Positions 26,198-32,260 of a stretch of 32,260 nucleotides of DNA are shown one piece after another. The position numbers and the translations under genes were made by a program. Source of the stretch: an uncultured Lentisphaeraceae bacterium (GTDB lineage: Bacteria; Verrucomicrobiota; Kiritimatiellia; RFP12; DVOR01); contig CASEMS010000022.1 of assembly GCA_949288955.1 (NCBI GenBank), forward strand, positions 1-32,260, written 5' to 3'. Each line of letters begins with the position of its first letter. Position 1 is the stretch's first letter. The notes beneath the pieces are model-generated. The model was not told the DNA's origin. It ran no database searches and saw only the letters and a program-made list of their open reading frames with translations.

Positions 26198-28045
26198 ATG
26201 AAAGGCTTCGTCCGCATCGCCGCCGCCTCCCCCGCCGTCGCCGTCGCCGACCCCGCCGCCAACGCCGAGGCCATCCTCGCCGCCGCCACCGACGCCGCCG
26301 CCCAGGGCGCCGACCTCCTCCTCACCCCCGAGCTCTCCCTCACCGGCTACACCTGCGGCGACCTTTTCGGCTGCCAATCGCTCGCGGGGCAGACCGAGGC
26401 CGCCCTTGACCGTCTCCTCGCCGAGGCCCCCGAGGGCCTCCTCCTCGCCGTCGGCCTCCCCGTGGCGCAGGCCGACCGCCTCTACAACTGCGCCGCCCTC
26501 CTCCGCCGCGGCGCCCTCCTGGGCTTCGTCCCCAAGACCCACCTCCCCACCTACCGCGAGTTCTACGAGAAGCGCCACTTCGCCCCCGCCACCCTTCTCC
26601 CCCCCGGCGCCACCCACCGCGGCGCCCCATTCGGCACCGATCTCCTCTTCGCCCTCGGCGACCTCCGCTTCGGCGTCGAGCTCTGCGAGGATCTTTGGGC
26701 CGTGGACGCCCCCTCGCACCGCCTGGCCGCCGCCCGCGCCCACCTCATCCTCAACCCCTCCGCCTCCACCGAGGCCGTCGGCAAGGCCGCCTACCGCCGC
26801 GACCTCGTCCGGATGCAGTCCGCCCGCCTCGCCTGCGCCTACGCCTACGCCTCCGCAGGCCCCGGCGAATCCACCACCGACGTCGTCTACGGCGCCCACC
26901 GCATCCTTGCCAACAACGGCCGCCTCCTCGCCGAGTCCCGCTGGAAGGGGGGGCTCTCCCTCATGGACATCCGCCCCGCGTGGGTCGACGCCGTCCGCCG
27001 CCGCGAGACCTCCTTCCCCGAGCTCCCCATCCCCCCCCACCGCCTCGTCCCCTGCGGCGCGCCCCGGGGTTTGGCCGACGGCACCCTCGCCGGGCTCGAC
27101 CCCGCCCCCTTCGTCCCCGCCGATGACGCCCTTCGCCGCGAACGCTGCCGCGAGATCCTCCGCATCCAGGTCGCCGGCCTGGCCAAACGCTTCGCCCACA
27201 CCCACGCCAAGCGCCTCGTCCTCGGCCTCTCCGGCGGGCTCGACTCCACTCTCGCCCTCCTCGTCTGCGCCCAACTCTGCCGCGAGCGCGCCCTCCCCCC
27301 CGCCACCATCCTCGCCGTGACGATGCCCGGATTCGGAACCGGCCACCGCACCCACGCCAACGCCGCCGCCCTCGCCCGCGAGATCGGCGCCGAGCTCCGC
27401 GAGATCCCCATCGCCCCAGGCGTCGAGCAGCACTTCCGCGACATCGGCCACGACCCCGCCCTCCGCGACGTAACCTACGAGAACGCCCAGGCTCGCGCCC
27501 GCACCTACATCCTCATGGACCTGGCCAACCAGGAAGGCGGCCTCCTCGTCGGCACCGGCGACCTCTCCGAGATCGCCCTCGGCTGGTCCACCTACAACGG
27601 CGACCATATGTCCATGTACGCCGTCAACTGCGGCGTCCCCAAGACCCTCGTCCGCTACTGCGTCCAAACCATCGCCGCCGACTCCCCCCCCGCCCTCGCC
27701 GCCACCCTCCGCGACATCTGCGACACCCCCGTCTCCCCCGAGCTCCTCCCCGGCGAGCAGCACACCGAGGCCATCGTCGGCTCCTACGACCTCCACGACT
27801 TCTTCCTCTACTACTTCATGAAATACGGCTCCTCCCGCGCCGAGCTCCGCGACCTCGCCACCCTCCTCCTTGCCGACCGCTTCCCCCCCGAGGCCATCGA
27901 CCGCACCCTCGCCATCTTCTGCCGCCGCTTCGTCGCCCAGCAATTCAAGCGCTCCGCCATCCCCGACGGCCCCAAAGTCGGCACCGTCGCCCTCTCCCCC
28001 CGCGGCGACTGGCGCATGCCCTCCGACGCCGCCCTCACCCTCTGA
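26198..28045 (+). CDS. nadE: Glutamine-dependent NAD+ synthetase
   Basis: A 615-residue, two-domain enzyme that converts nicotinate adenine dinucleotide to NAD, the last step of NAD synthesis. The N-terminal nitrilase-type glutaminase has the catalytic triad E45 (TPELSLTGY), K113 (VPKTHLP) and C163 (ELCEDLW). The C-terminal synthetase carries the PP-loop LGLSGGLDSTLALL at about 342, VTMPGFGTGHRTHANA, GTGDLSEIALGWSTYNGDHMS, and the late QFKRSAIPDGPKVGTVALSPRGDWRMPSD. Glutamine dependence is thus clear. It is the last gene of the pseudokinase-ligA operon, starting 1 nt after the small membrane protein with CGAAAGGA upstream. Confidence 0.97.
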   Translation: MKGFVRIAAASPAVAVADPAANAEAILAAATDAAAQGADLLLTPELSLTGYTCGDLFGCQSLAGQTEAALDRLLAEAPEGLLLAVGLPVAQADRLYNCAALLRRGALLGFVPKTHLPTYREFYEKRHFAPATLLPPGATHRGAPFGTDLLFALGDLRFGVELCEDLWAVDAPSHRLAAARAHLILNPSASTEAVGKAAYRRDLVRMQSARLACAYAYASAGPGESTTDVVYGAHRILANNGRLLAESRWKGGLSLMDIRPAWVDAVRRRETSFPELPIPPHRLVPCGAPRGLADGTLAGLDPAPFVPADDALRRERCREILRIQVAGLAKRFAHTHAKRLVLGLSGGLDSTLALLVCAQLCRERALPPATILAVTMPGFGTGHRTHANAAALAREIGAELREIPIAPGVEQHFRDIGHDPALRDVTYENAQARARTYILMDLANQEGGLLVGTGDLSEIALGWSTYNGDHMSMYAVNCGVPKTLVRYCVQTIAADSPPALAATLRDICDTPVSPELLPGEQHTEAIVGSYDLHDFFLYYFMKYGSSRAELRDLATLLLADRFPPEAIDRTLAIFCRRFVAQQFKRSAIPDGPKVGTVALSPRGDWRMPSDAALTL

Positions 28046-28055
28046 CCCCTTTGGA

Positions 28056-28084
28056 TTGACGCAAGGGGGCGAGTATGTTATCGT
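28056..28084 (+). promoter_or_regulatory. Promoter of the PEP-CTERM gene
   Basis: TTGACG (28056-28061), a 17-nt spacer, then TATCGT (28079-28084) preceded by TGT. Bases to 28134 form a leader of about 43 nt. Confidence 0.6.
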
Positions 28085-28101
28085 ATGATTGTTTGTTATG
28101 C

Positions 28102-28117
28102 GGCACGGTGCCGTGCC
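28102..28117. promoter_or_regulatory. Perfect palindrome in the PEP-CTERM gene leader
   Basis: GGCACGG-TG-CCGTGCC, 7-bp arms, lying between the predicted transcription start and the ribosome site AGGAG (28122-28126). It could be an operator or an mRNA hairpin controlling translation. It is unique within the window. Confidence 0.55.
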
Positions 28118-28134
28118 ACGATAGGAGACCCCAT

Positions 28135-28827
28135 ATGAAACGAGCCACCCTCGCCCTCCTCGCCCTCGCTGCCGCCACCCTCGCCCACGCCCTCCCCGTT
28201 GGCTGGCAGTATAGCATCCTGGAGACCCTGACCCCCGCCCTCGGCCAGACGAAGAGCAGCTGGAGCCCCACCAGCTCCATCCCCGCCACCGCCGCCAGCT
28301 TCTTGGCCACCATGACCTTCACCGGCCTCACTGCCAAAAACGACACCGGCGACGGCACCGCCCTCTGCCTTATCACCGAGACCGCGGACAAACACCAGCA
28401 AACCTTCACCGCCGCCCGCAAGCAAAACCCCAACGACGGCATCGGCACCGGCTGGTATGCCGGCTCCACCACCCCCCAAGGCAACGTCGCCCCCGCCGAA
28501 GGCCGCCCCATCACCGCCTCCGACGCCCTCATCGACGGCACCCTCACCGCCGCCTTCCTCTACGACCACGACGCCCAGACCCTCTCCGTCGCCATCAACG
28601 ACACCCTCCTCGGCGTCTTCCAGAACGTCGACCTCAGCCAAGGCAACCACTACTTCACCCTCGGCGGCCACAACGGCGCGACGAACCAGCTCGCCGACGC
28701 CCTCTACAACGGTATCGCCACCCCCACCTTCACCTACTCCACCATCACCGTCCTCCCCGAGCCCACCGCCCTTGCCCTCCTCGCCCTCGGCGTCGCCGGC
28801 CTCACCCTCCGCCGCCGCGCCGCCTAA
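28135..28827 (+). CDS. PEP-CTERM sorting domain protein
   Basis: A 230-residue secreted protein. It has a signal peptide (MKRATLALLALAAATLAHA) and a C-terminal sorting signal LPEPTALALLALGVAGLTLRRRAA: the PEP motif, a hydrophobic helix and an Arg cluster. Exosortase is known to recognise this signal and to attach or release such proteins at the envelope; no exosortase is in the window. The middle part is rich in Thr, Ala and Gly with beta-type sequence (TLSVAINDTLLGVFQNVD, HYFTLGGHNGATN), like many lectin-like PEP-CTERM proteins, but I recognise no domain. ATG 28135 is preceded by AGGAG. Function unknown. Confidence 0.9.
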   Translation: MKRATLALLALAAATLAHALPVGWQYSILETLTPALGQTKSSWSPTSSIPATAASFLATMTFTGLTAKNDTGDGTALCLITETADKHQQTFTAARKQNPNDGIGTGWYAGSTTPQGNVAPAEGRPITASDALIDGTLTAAFLYDHDAQTLSVAINDTLLGVFQNVDLSQGNHYFTLGGHNGATNQLADALYNGIATPTFTYSTITVLPEPTALALLALGVAGLTLRRRAA

Positions 28828-28865
28828 TCCCCCACCCCTCCCCCAATCCCCCGCCGCCATCCCTC

Positions 28866-28953
28866 GGAGGCTCAGCCGCCGACGCTCGGAGACTTGGCGG
28901 CTGAGTCCCTTCGGATCAGCCGCCGATCCTCGGAGAGGGAGCCGCCGATGGTT
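28866..28953. repeat. 22-bp intergenic array, 4 units
   Basis: Units at 28866, 28888, 28910 and 28932, exactly 22 bp apart, with cores GCTCAGCCGCCGACGC, ACTTGGCGGCTGAGTC (inverted), GGATCAGCCGCCGATCC and a degenerate GGGAGCCGCCGATGG. The array lies in the convergent gap 28828-29130 after the PEP-CTERM gene. The rest of the gap holds a CGCGAAGG-type repeat remnant and no gene. Confidence 0.8.
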
Positions 28954-28957
28954 TCTT

Positions 28958-28990
28958 TCCCGCGAGGACGCGAAGGTGCGCGAAGGTCTG
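28958..28990. repeat. Degenerate CGCGAAGG-type repeat remnant
   Basis: CCGCGAGGACGCGAAGGTGC and a following CGCGAAGG belong to the same purine-rich family as module a of the mosaics. Confidence 0.45.
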
Positions 28991-29130
28991 CCAAGCCCCC
29001 CACAGAAGCCGGGGCACTCGGCGCGGGAGGGCACGGATGTGCCCGGCGTTAGCGCCGACGTGTCCCGGCGCAACCGCGTCTCCGCGGAGACTTGGCCGCG
29101 CCGCCTGAGCAGCCCCGCCCAAACGAAAAC

Positions 29131-29156
29131 GGCCCCCGACCTTTCGGTCGGGGGCC
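29131..29156 (-). terminator. Terminator of the exported-protein operon
   Basis: GGCCCCCGACC (29131-29141) pairs with GGTCGGGGGCC (29146-29156), an 11-bp stem with a 4-nt loop. On the minus strand it is followed by GTTTTCGTTT. It lies 11 nt after the stop at 29168. Confidence 0.88.
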
Positions 29157-29167
29157 TTTCCGTTGCC

Positions 29168-29569
29168 TCACTGCATCCAATCCATGAGGCCGATGGAGAC
29201 GGTCCTCGCGTTCATCATGTCCGCCTCCGACAGCTTGATCTCAAGCCGCCCCCGAAGCGTCTTGGCGTAACGATCCGAGTTAGTCTCATAACTTGCGAGC
29301 AAAGGAATCCACTCGATACGTTGCGCACTAGACCCTCGCATTCCGCCGCTCCCACTTATGGCCGAATGATACAACACATCTCCCGTCGGGACACAGAAGG
29401 CCGTCTGCGACAGGACATTGCCCTCCGCGTCTTGGAAGCGCAGGAAGTACTCCACGCAATTCGGTTTATTGCTATAGTATTGCGCCTCCCACGCCCGGTA
29501 GACATCCGCCACCGTTGGGGCCAGGAAGTAGTCCTTCACGGTCATGGCCGTGAGCGAGGCATTCATCAA
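29168..29569 (-). CDS. C-terminal part of frameshifted exported protein (or separate overlapping gene)
   Basis: A 133-codon frame beginning TTG-ATG at 29569/29566 and overlapping the stop of the upstream frame. No ribosome site and no signal peptide are seen. Deleting one CT from the (CT)3C run at about 29587-29593 joins it to the upstream frame as ...GAVLSVVTLMNASLTAMTVKDYFL, which reads as natural protein, so it most likely encodes the C-terminal third of one protein. The sequence (VEYFLRFQDAEGNVLSQTAFCVPTGDVLYHSA, LRGRLEIKLSEADMMNARTVSIGLMDWMQ) matches nothing I recognise. A separate translationally coupled gene remains possible. Confidence 0.6.
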   Translation of the reverse strand: MMNASLTAMTVKDYFLAPTVADVYRAWEAQYYSNKPNCVEYFLRFQDAEGNVLSQTAFCVPTGDVLYHSAISGSGGMRGSSAQRIEWIPLLASYETNSDRYAKTLRGRLEIKLSEADMMNARTVSIGLMDWMQ

Positions 29570-30603
29570 CGTAACGACGGAGAGAGTACCGCCCCCTCAT
29601 CCTTCCGCCCCTGGATGTAACCAGAGACCCCGGACGAGCCAAATCCCTTGCTTTCTTCATTATAACCAATCGTATAATAATCGCCCTGCCTCTGCCAGCC
29701 CGAGAAGGTCTGCCTTCGACCCGACCAGTCCCCGTCGATTTTTTCCGGGTTCGGGCAGCGCTCCCGCTTGATCTGCGGATAGAAGGTGCGCGGCTCGCGG
29801 ACGGAGATCTGCTGGAGGAGCTGGGTGAACCGGGGGACGAAGACGTCGAAATAGACGTCCGTCAAGGGGTAGATCTCGTAGAGATAGCGCACGATGTAGA
29901 GGCCGTTGTCGCGCTTGGGGTTGCCCTTCTCGTCCGTAACAAGGGTGGGATTGGGCGTGTCAGGGTCGTTGACCAAGCGGATGCCATAGAGTTGGCGCAC
30001 GGGATCCAGGCTGTCGAGCTCGCGCTTGAGGAGGGCGGCGGCACGCGCGTCGCGCGAGCCCTTCGTCTGGGCGGAGACCAGAAGGCCTCCCAAGGGGTTG
30101 GCGCCGGCGGTGGCGACGGGGGCGATGTCCTTGATCTTGCGCGTAACCTCCTGCATCTTCACCTTGGCCTTGAGCTGGACGCAGTAGCCTTGGGTGGTCG
30201 GCCCCTCCCACATCACCTGGGTGCCGTCCTTGACGATATAGCCATTGCTCTGGGTGAGGATTTCATCCTTCTTGAGCTCGAAGTTCTCGACCAGGGACTC
30301 CGAGTCGACCCACAACCCCACGGCGCACTCGATGGCGTCGCGGCACGCCTGCTCGAAGGCCTCCTGCCGATCCGCGCCGTAGCCTTTGCCGATGACCTCG
30401 CGCACGGAGAGGTCGCCCTCCGTGCGCTGCGGCCCCGTAACCTGCACCTGCGACGTGGCGACCGACAGGTTGGCGGGGATGCCCGCGCCGACCTTGCCGC
30501 CCGTCCCGGGCGCCTCCATCGAGAAGCGATCCGCCGCCTGCGCGCCGACCACCTGCGCGCCCAGCAGCCCCAACGCCATCAACCAAAGTCCGAACGGTCT
30601 CAT
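29566..30603 (-). CDS. Exported protein with FlgT-N/LPP20-like domain (frame ends early at a CT repeat)
   Basis: A 345-residue frame with signal peptide (MRPFGLWLMALGLLGAQVVGAQA) and an excellent ribosome site (AAAGGAGG) before ATG 30603. Residues about 70-145 (GYGADRQEAFEQACRDAIECAVGLWVDSESLVENFELKKDEILTQSNGYI) resemble the FlgT N-terminal-like domain found in several envelope proteins, with the 'A...A...AvG..v.s...v.n..l..d.i...s.GyV' pattern. The frame stops just after a (CT)3 run, and the protein very probably continues in the next frame to 29168 (see the C-terminal part). It lies 37 nt after the other frameshifted exported protein in the same transcript. Function unknown. Confidence 0.75.
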   Translation of the reverse strand: MRPFGLWLMALGLLGAQVVGAQAADRFSMEAPGTGGKVGAGIPANLSVATSQVQVTGPQRTEGDLSVREVIGKGYGADRQEAFEQACRDAIECAVGLWVDSESLVENFELKKDEILTQSNGYIVKDGTQVMWEGPTTQGYCVQLKAKVKMQEVTRKIKDIAPVATAGANPLGGLLVSAQTKGSRDARAAALLKRELDSLDPVRQLYGIRLVNDPDTPNPTLVTDEKGNPKRDNGLYIVRYLYEIYPLTDVYFDVFVPRFTQLLQQISVREPRTFYPQIKRERCPNPEKIDGDWSGRRQTFSGWQRQGDYYTIGYNEESKGFGSSGVSGYIQGRKDEGAVLSPSLR

Positions 30604-30640
30604 CGTCCGCCTCCTTTCGTTCGTCGATCGCCGACGTTTC

Positions 30641-31388
30641 TCAGAAGAAGAGCGCCGCGTCGTCGGAGACGGACTTGCCTTGGCGGACGGGTTTCAGGTT
30701 GCCCGGCTTCTGCTGCTGCCCCTGCTGCTGGGCCGCGCCGCCCTGGGCGGCGCCCTGCGCCGCGCCTTGCTGGCGCTGGGCGTTCTGCTGCACGGCGGGG
30801 CGCATCAGCGCCTCCACGCCATCCAACGCCTTCGTCCGCGCGGCGCTCCACCCATAGCCCCCCACGAACTGCCCGCGGGCGTTCACCCCAGCGGCGATTT
30901 GCTGCAGCCCGCGCACGAAGCCCTCCGCGACGGTCTTGACCTGCTCCTTGGTGATTTGCTTGGTGTCCGTCTTGGTCTGCGCGGAGGCGGCGCCCAGCTC
31001 CCCGTCGGCCTCGCCCTTCGTGTAGACGGTGACCGTCAGATCGTCGGAGGCGACCATCCGCGTCTCAGCGTGCAGCCACTGGCGGAACTCGCCCTGGGCG
31101 TTGAGCTGCGCGGCGCGGCTGGCCTGGCGCTCGGCCTGCACGCTGGGGAGGCCGCAGTTGATGTTCGCGCGGCCGACGACGACCACCGAGACGATGGCGC
31201 CGGTCGTGGGGTCCTGCTTGATGTTCGTCACGCCGGTCTGATAGCCTTCGATCAGTTTGTCCGTGGGCGACTGCGCGGCGGGCGCGGCGGCGGGGGGGGG
31301 TCTGGGTGGCCGCCTGGGTCTGGGCCATCGCGGCAAGGGTCAGCGTGGCGCCCACGCAGAGAACGGCGGTCTTGGCAAACGATTTCAT
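30641..31388 (-). CDS. Exported protein, frame interrupted at a C9 tract (possible phase-variable gene)
   Basis: The start at ATG 31388 has AAGGAG and a clear signal peptide (MKSFAKTAVLCVGATLTLAAMAQTQA). After TQAATQTPP the frame is lost at a run of nine C on the minus strand (31300-31292). With eight C it would continue as TPPAAAPAAQSPTDKLIEGYQTG and run to TCA 30641, giving about 248 residues. The mature part (INCGLPSVQAERQASRAAQLNAQGEFRQWL..., then a Gln/Ala-rich C-terminus) resembles LPP20-like small envelope proteins only weakly. Its promoter also carries a G9 tract. Alternatives are a sequencing indel or a true pseudogene. Intact codon structure after the tract argues against old decay. 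Confidence 0.7.
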
Positions 31389-31434
31389 CGCGGTTACTCC
31401 TTCTGTGTGTGAATGAACGGGGTCCGTTACTTGT

Positions 31435-31462
31435 ATAATACCACCCCCCCCCACCGAGTCAA
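31435..31462 (-). promoter_or_regulatory. Promoter with a G9 tract in its spacer
   Basis: On the minus strand, TTGACT (31462-31457), a 16-nt spacer containing nine consecutive G (31452-31444), then TATTAT (31440-31435) preceded by TGG. One added G would give the optimal 17-nt spacing. Confidence 0.7.
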
Positions 31463-31497
31463 GGCTTTTCCGCGGGAGGCCGTGCGTGCGCGCGGGC

Positions 31498-31528
31498 AAA
31501 AAAAAAGACGCCCGGGGTGCCGGGCGTC
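31498..31528 (-). terminator. Terminator of the T-I-K-L membrane protein gene
   Basis: On the minus strand, GACGCCCGG and CCGGGCGTC form a 9-bp stem with a 4-nt loop, followed by nine T (31506-31498). It lies 24 nt after the stop at 31553. Confidence 0.92.
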
Positions 31529-31552
31529 CGTTCGGGGTGTCTCCCGCAGGGC

Positions 31553-32260
31553 TCAGAGGAGGCGCTGGAAGGGGAGGGAGTGGAGCGTGTTGCCGGTGGC
31601 GGGGGAGCCATCCGGGGAGGCGGCCTGCTTCTGCATCACGCCGCAGAGGACGAGCGTTACGATGATGGCCACGCTGGCGGCGATGATGGCGATGACGGTG
31701 AAGGCCTTGGCGCCCTTGGATTCCTGCACGGGGGCGGCGGGAAGGGGAGCCAGGGAGGCCTCGTCGAGCGGCTCCAGGGCCTCCAGCTCGGGCTCCGCGG
31801 GGGTGGCGGGGGCGGGGGTCTCTTTCTTGAGGGAGAGGGTGGCGGGGCGCTTGAGCTTGATGGTCTTCTCCTCGCCGCCTTCGGCGACGGGGGCCATGGG
31901 CGCGGAGGCCGCGGGCTTGTGGGCGACGGGGGTGGCGCGCTTGAGCTTGATGGTCTTCTGGGTGGTGTTCGCCAACGGGGTGTTGGTCTGGATGCCACCG
32001 AGGACGGAGTCGAGCGCGATGCGGGCGGTCTTGGATTTGGTGGCCTGGGCGTCGGGCGCGGCGGGGGTGTTCTCGACGGGCTTGAGCTTGATGGTGGGCT
32101 CCTCGGGCGCGGCGGCGTTCATGGGCTGCTGGGTGATCTCGGGGGGCAGCTCGATGCGGGAGGTCTGGCGCTTGGCGGCCTGGGCGGCGGGGGCGCCTTC
32201 CTCGGCGGGGTTGGTCGCCGGGGTCTCTGCGACGGGGGCGGGCGCGGGGGTCGGCTCGGG
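31553..32260 (-). CDS. Single-span membrane protein with repeated T-I-K-L motifs (5' truncated)
   Basis: The frame is open to the window edge, so the true start lies beyond 32260; ATG 32122 is internal because PAAQAAKRQTSRIELPPE precedes it in frame. The visible 235 residues are Ala/Pro/Glu-rich and disordered, with TIKLK three times (PTIKLKPVE, KTIKLKRAT, KTIKLKRPA) and a related T-[SA]-R-I-x-L twice (QTSRIELPP, KTARIALDS). A membrane helix (AFTVIAIIAASVAIIVTLVLCGV) lies about 30-50 residues before the C-terminus. I recognise no family. The regularly spaced Thr motifs next to basic residues look like phosphorylation or FHA-binding sites, possibly for the Hanks kinase in this window, which is speculation. 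Confidence 0.8.
   Translation of the reverse strand, partial: PEPTPAPAPVAETPATNPAEEGAPAAQAAKRQTSRIELPPEITQQPMNAAAPEEPTIKLKPVENTPAAPDAQATKSKTARIALDSVLGGIQTNTPLANTTQKTIKLKRATPVAHKPAASAPMAPVAEGGEEKTIKLKRPATLSLKKETPAPATPAEPELEALEPLDEASLAPLPAAPVQESKGAKAFTVIAIIAASVAIIVTLVLCGVMQKQAASPDGSPATGNTLHSLPFQRLL

Noticed and set aside
29472..29669. Alternative third frame across the (CT)3 region
   Set aside because: Joining by a one-base loss in the G run gives RYSLRRYVDECLAHGHDREG, which soon stops and lacks the protein-like continuation seen in the frame to 29168.

Overview
The window is high-GC bacterial DNA with mostly C- or G-ending codons. It carries Hanks-type kinases, a PEP-CTERM sorting protein, a DUF2264 protein, a sugar-phosphate cyclase of the AroB superfamily and large amounts of repetitive intergenic DNA. 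Together these suggest a PVC-superphylum bacterium (Verrucomicrobiota, Kiritimatiellota or Lentisphaerota type). This is inference, because no rRNA is present.

Layout. 1-741 is the 3' end of an SF1 helicase with a C-terminal nuclease domain. 829-1889 is a convergent pair, a small membrane protein and YraN. 1902-2432 is a mosaic of repeat modules. On the minus strand follow a MalY/PatB-type PLP enzyme (2433-3599) and two tandem tRNA-Asp copies, one lacking the 3' half of its D arm. A second repeat mosaic precedes carB (4652-7855). A strong bidirectional terminator separates carB from the type II secretion/pilus ATPase (7921-9606). A minus-strand run reads fumarase alpha, nadB, glycosyltransferase, GxxExxY protein and then the ATPase (13834 down to 7921). 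Plus-strand genes then encode an acyltransferase-like membrane protein, an ADP-ribosylglycohydrolase and a DUF2264 exported protein.

Two divergent operons leave 22514-22725. The minus operon is EboD-like cyclase, zinc-ribbon Ser/Thr kinase, M50-like membrane protease and sirtuin. The plus operon is tail-anchored pseudokinase, ligA, small membrane protein and nadE. A PEP-CTERM protein follows. The right end is minus-strand: two exported proteins, both frameshifted at simple repeats, and an incomplete single-span membrane protein with repeated T-I-K-L motifs.

Main observations: (1) five intergenic arrays of a near-palindromic unit with a constant 22-bp period; (2) five genes whose -10 element lies only 6-9 nt before the ATG, implying leaderless or nearly leaderless mRNAs, while other genes have ordinary leaders with Shine-Dalgarno sites; (3) an extended -10 (TGn) in every promoter I could place; (4) a G9 tract in a promoter spacer plus a C9 tract in the reading frame of the same gene, an arrangement typical of phase variation; (5) a D-arm-deleted tRNA-Asp beside an intact copy. 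NAD-related genes are over-represented (nadB, nadE, ligA, sirtuin, ADP-ribosylglycohydrolase).
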